Of a DNA stretch of 64,000 nucleotides, positions 63,789 to 64,000 are shown piece by piece. Position 1 is the first letter of the stretch, and the number at the start of each line of letters is the position of its first letter. The notes under the pieces were generated by a model. It saw nothing but the letters and a program-made list of their open reading frames with translations. It was not told the origin of the DNA and searched no databases. Made by a program: the position numbers and the translations under genes. The DNA comes from Seonamhaeicola sp. S2-3 (GTDB taxonomy: Bacteria > Bacteroidota > Bacteroidia > Flavobacteriales > Flavobacteriaceae), in assembly GCF_001971785.1 (NCBI RefSeq), contig NZ_CP019389.1, forward strand, positions 1,003,001 to 1,067,000, given 5' to 3'.

Positions 63789-64000
63789 CTATTCTAATTT
63801 CTTTTGGGCTTTTGCAATCTTGGTTTTTAAATGGGCTATCTTTTCTTTCCATTTTGCTTCGGCAACTGGAGAAAGTTTTCCTTTATTTTTTAGTTTTTCA
63901 TATTTACTAAGTGCCGCTTCATGCTTTTCAATTGCTTTATCATAATTAGCTTGCGCTTTTTCTTTTTTCTTTAACGCCTTTTCTGCTTGCTTTTTCTTTT
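63789..64000 (-). CDS. C-terminal part of a coiled-coil protein (runs off the right edge)
   Basis: About 70 residues up to a TAG at 63789-63791. Almost purely Lys/Ala/Glu helix (KKKQAEKALKKKEKAQ; NYDKAIEKHEAALSKYEKLK) with one break at GKLSPVAEAKW. The N-terminal part, and therefore any secretion signal or domain, lies outside the window. No family is assigned. Confidence 0.7.
   Translation of the reverse strand, partial: KKKQAEKALKKKEKAQANYDKAIEKHEAALSKYEKLKNKGKLSPVAEAKWKEKIAHLKTKIAKAQKKLE

Noticed and set aside
63721-63945. 74-residue plus-strand frame near the right end
   Set aside because: Opposite a Lys/Glu-rich coiled-coil reading frame on the minus strand, which explains the open plus-strand frame; it also starts within a terminator.
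1-64000. CRISPR array, prophage, insertion sequence or rRNA operon
   Set aside because: I saw no regularly spaced repeats, transposase, integrase, phage structural gene or rRNA sequence.

Overview
The window is chromosomal DNA from a member of the Bacteroidota, most likely a (marine) Flavobacteriaceae. The support is low GC, type IX secretion (T9SS) C-terminal sorting domains, TonB-dependent receptors with a CarboxypepD_reg-like N-terminal domain, DUF4271/DUF4296/DUF423 families, an S46 dipeptidyl-peptidase, a DnaE polymerase with an N-terminal exonuclease, a C-terminally extended S16, and -7 boxes of the Bacteroidota type (TAnnTTTG). I saw no phage, insertion sequence, CRISPR array or rRNA. 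One tRNA (Asp, GTC) is present. Most of the window is ordinary core genome interleaved with small accessory blocks.

Layout. 1-6100: the start of a secreted TPR protein, a frame-disrupted mini-lipoprotein, a LacI regulator divergent from an AraC regulator, and a TonB-dependent receptor. 6189-14668 (all minus): a signalling block transcribed as a 7TM-PAS-PAS sensor without kinase, a CHASE-PAS histidine kinase, a receiver-only regulator and a REC-PAS-GAF-sigma54 activator. After a strong terminator come two overlapping paralogous STAS-like proteins and a secreted protein. 14669-22850 (minus): a run of palindromes, tRNA-Asp, DUF58 and clpP, trxA, a lipoprotein and dnaE. 23010-31614: a lactonase-like lipoprotein, rpsP-rimM, trmN6, an acyl-CoA dehydrogenase and a very large protein that looks like pyrophosphate-type PEP carboxykinase.

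31720-36029: a Cys-rich small membrane protein and an OprC/NosA-like copper receptor carrying CxxxM and HxM, then a metallophosphoesterase and DUF1853. 36104-39033 (minus): ferritin, ferredoxin, a Nfu-type scaffold and an Mrp ATPase, an iron/Fe-S neighbourhood. 39142-43674: an alkyltransferase-like protein, a LysE exporter, trmB, a glycosyltransferase and a PhoR/PhoB-like pair. 43869-45967: two T9SS cargo proteins, one almost only a sorting domain. 46081-58172: a LuxE-like acyl-protein synthetase, tyrS, an SDR epimerase, DUF4296/dihydroorotase-like/GT2, DUF4271-hemD, ATP-type pckA, DUF423, an Lrp regulator and glyS. 58227-64000: comF, a Big_5 lipoprotein, an omega-amidase, dipeptidyl-peptidase 11 and the 3' end of a coiled-coil gene.

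Most worth following up: (i) a putative PPi-type PEPCK in the same chromosome segment as a complete ATP-type PEPCK; (ii) the two-gene copper uptake unit with an intercistronic cruciform; (iii) the sigma54-linked signalling block with a kinase-less sensor and tandem STAS-like proteins; (iv) a dihydroorotase-like protein with Gln in place of the first metal-binding His; (v) several unexplained palindrome or repeat clusters in intergenic DNA.
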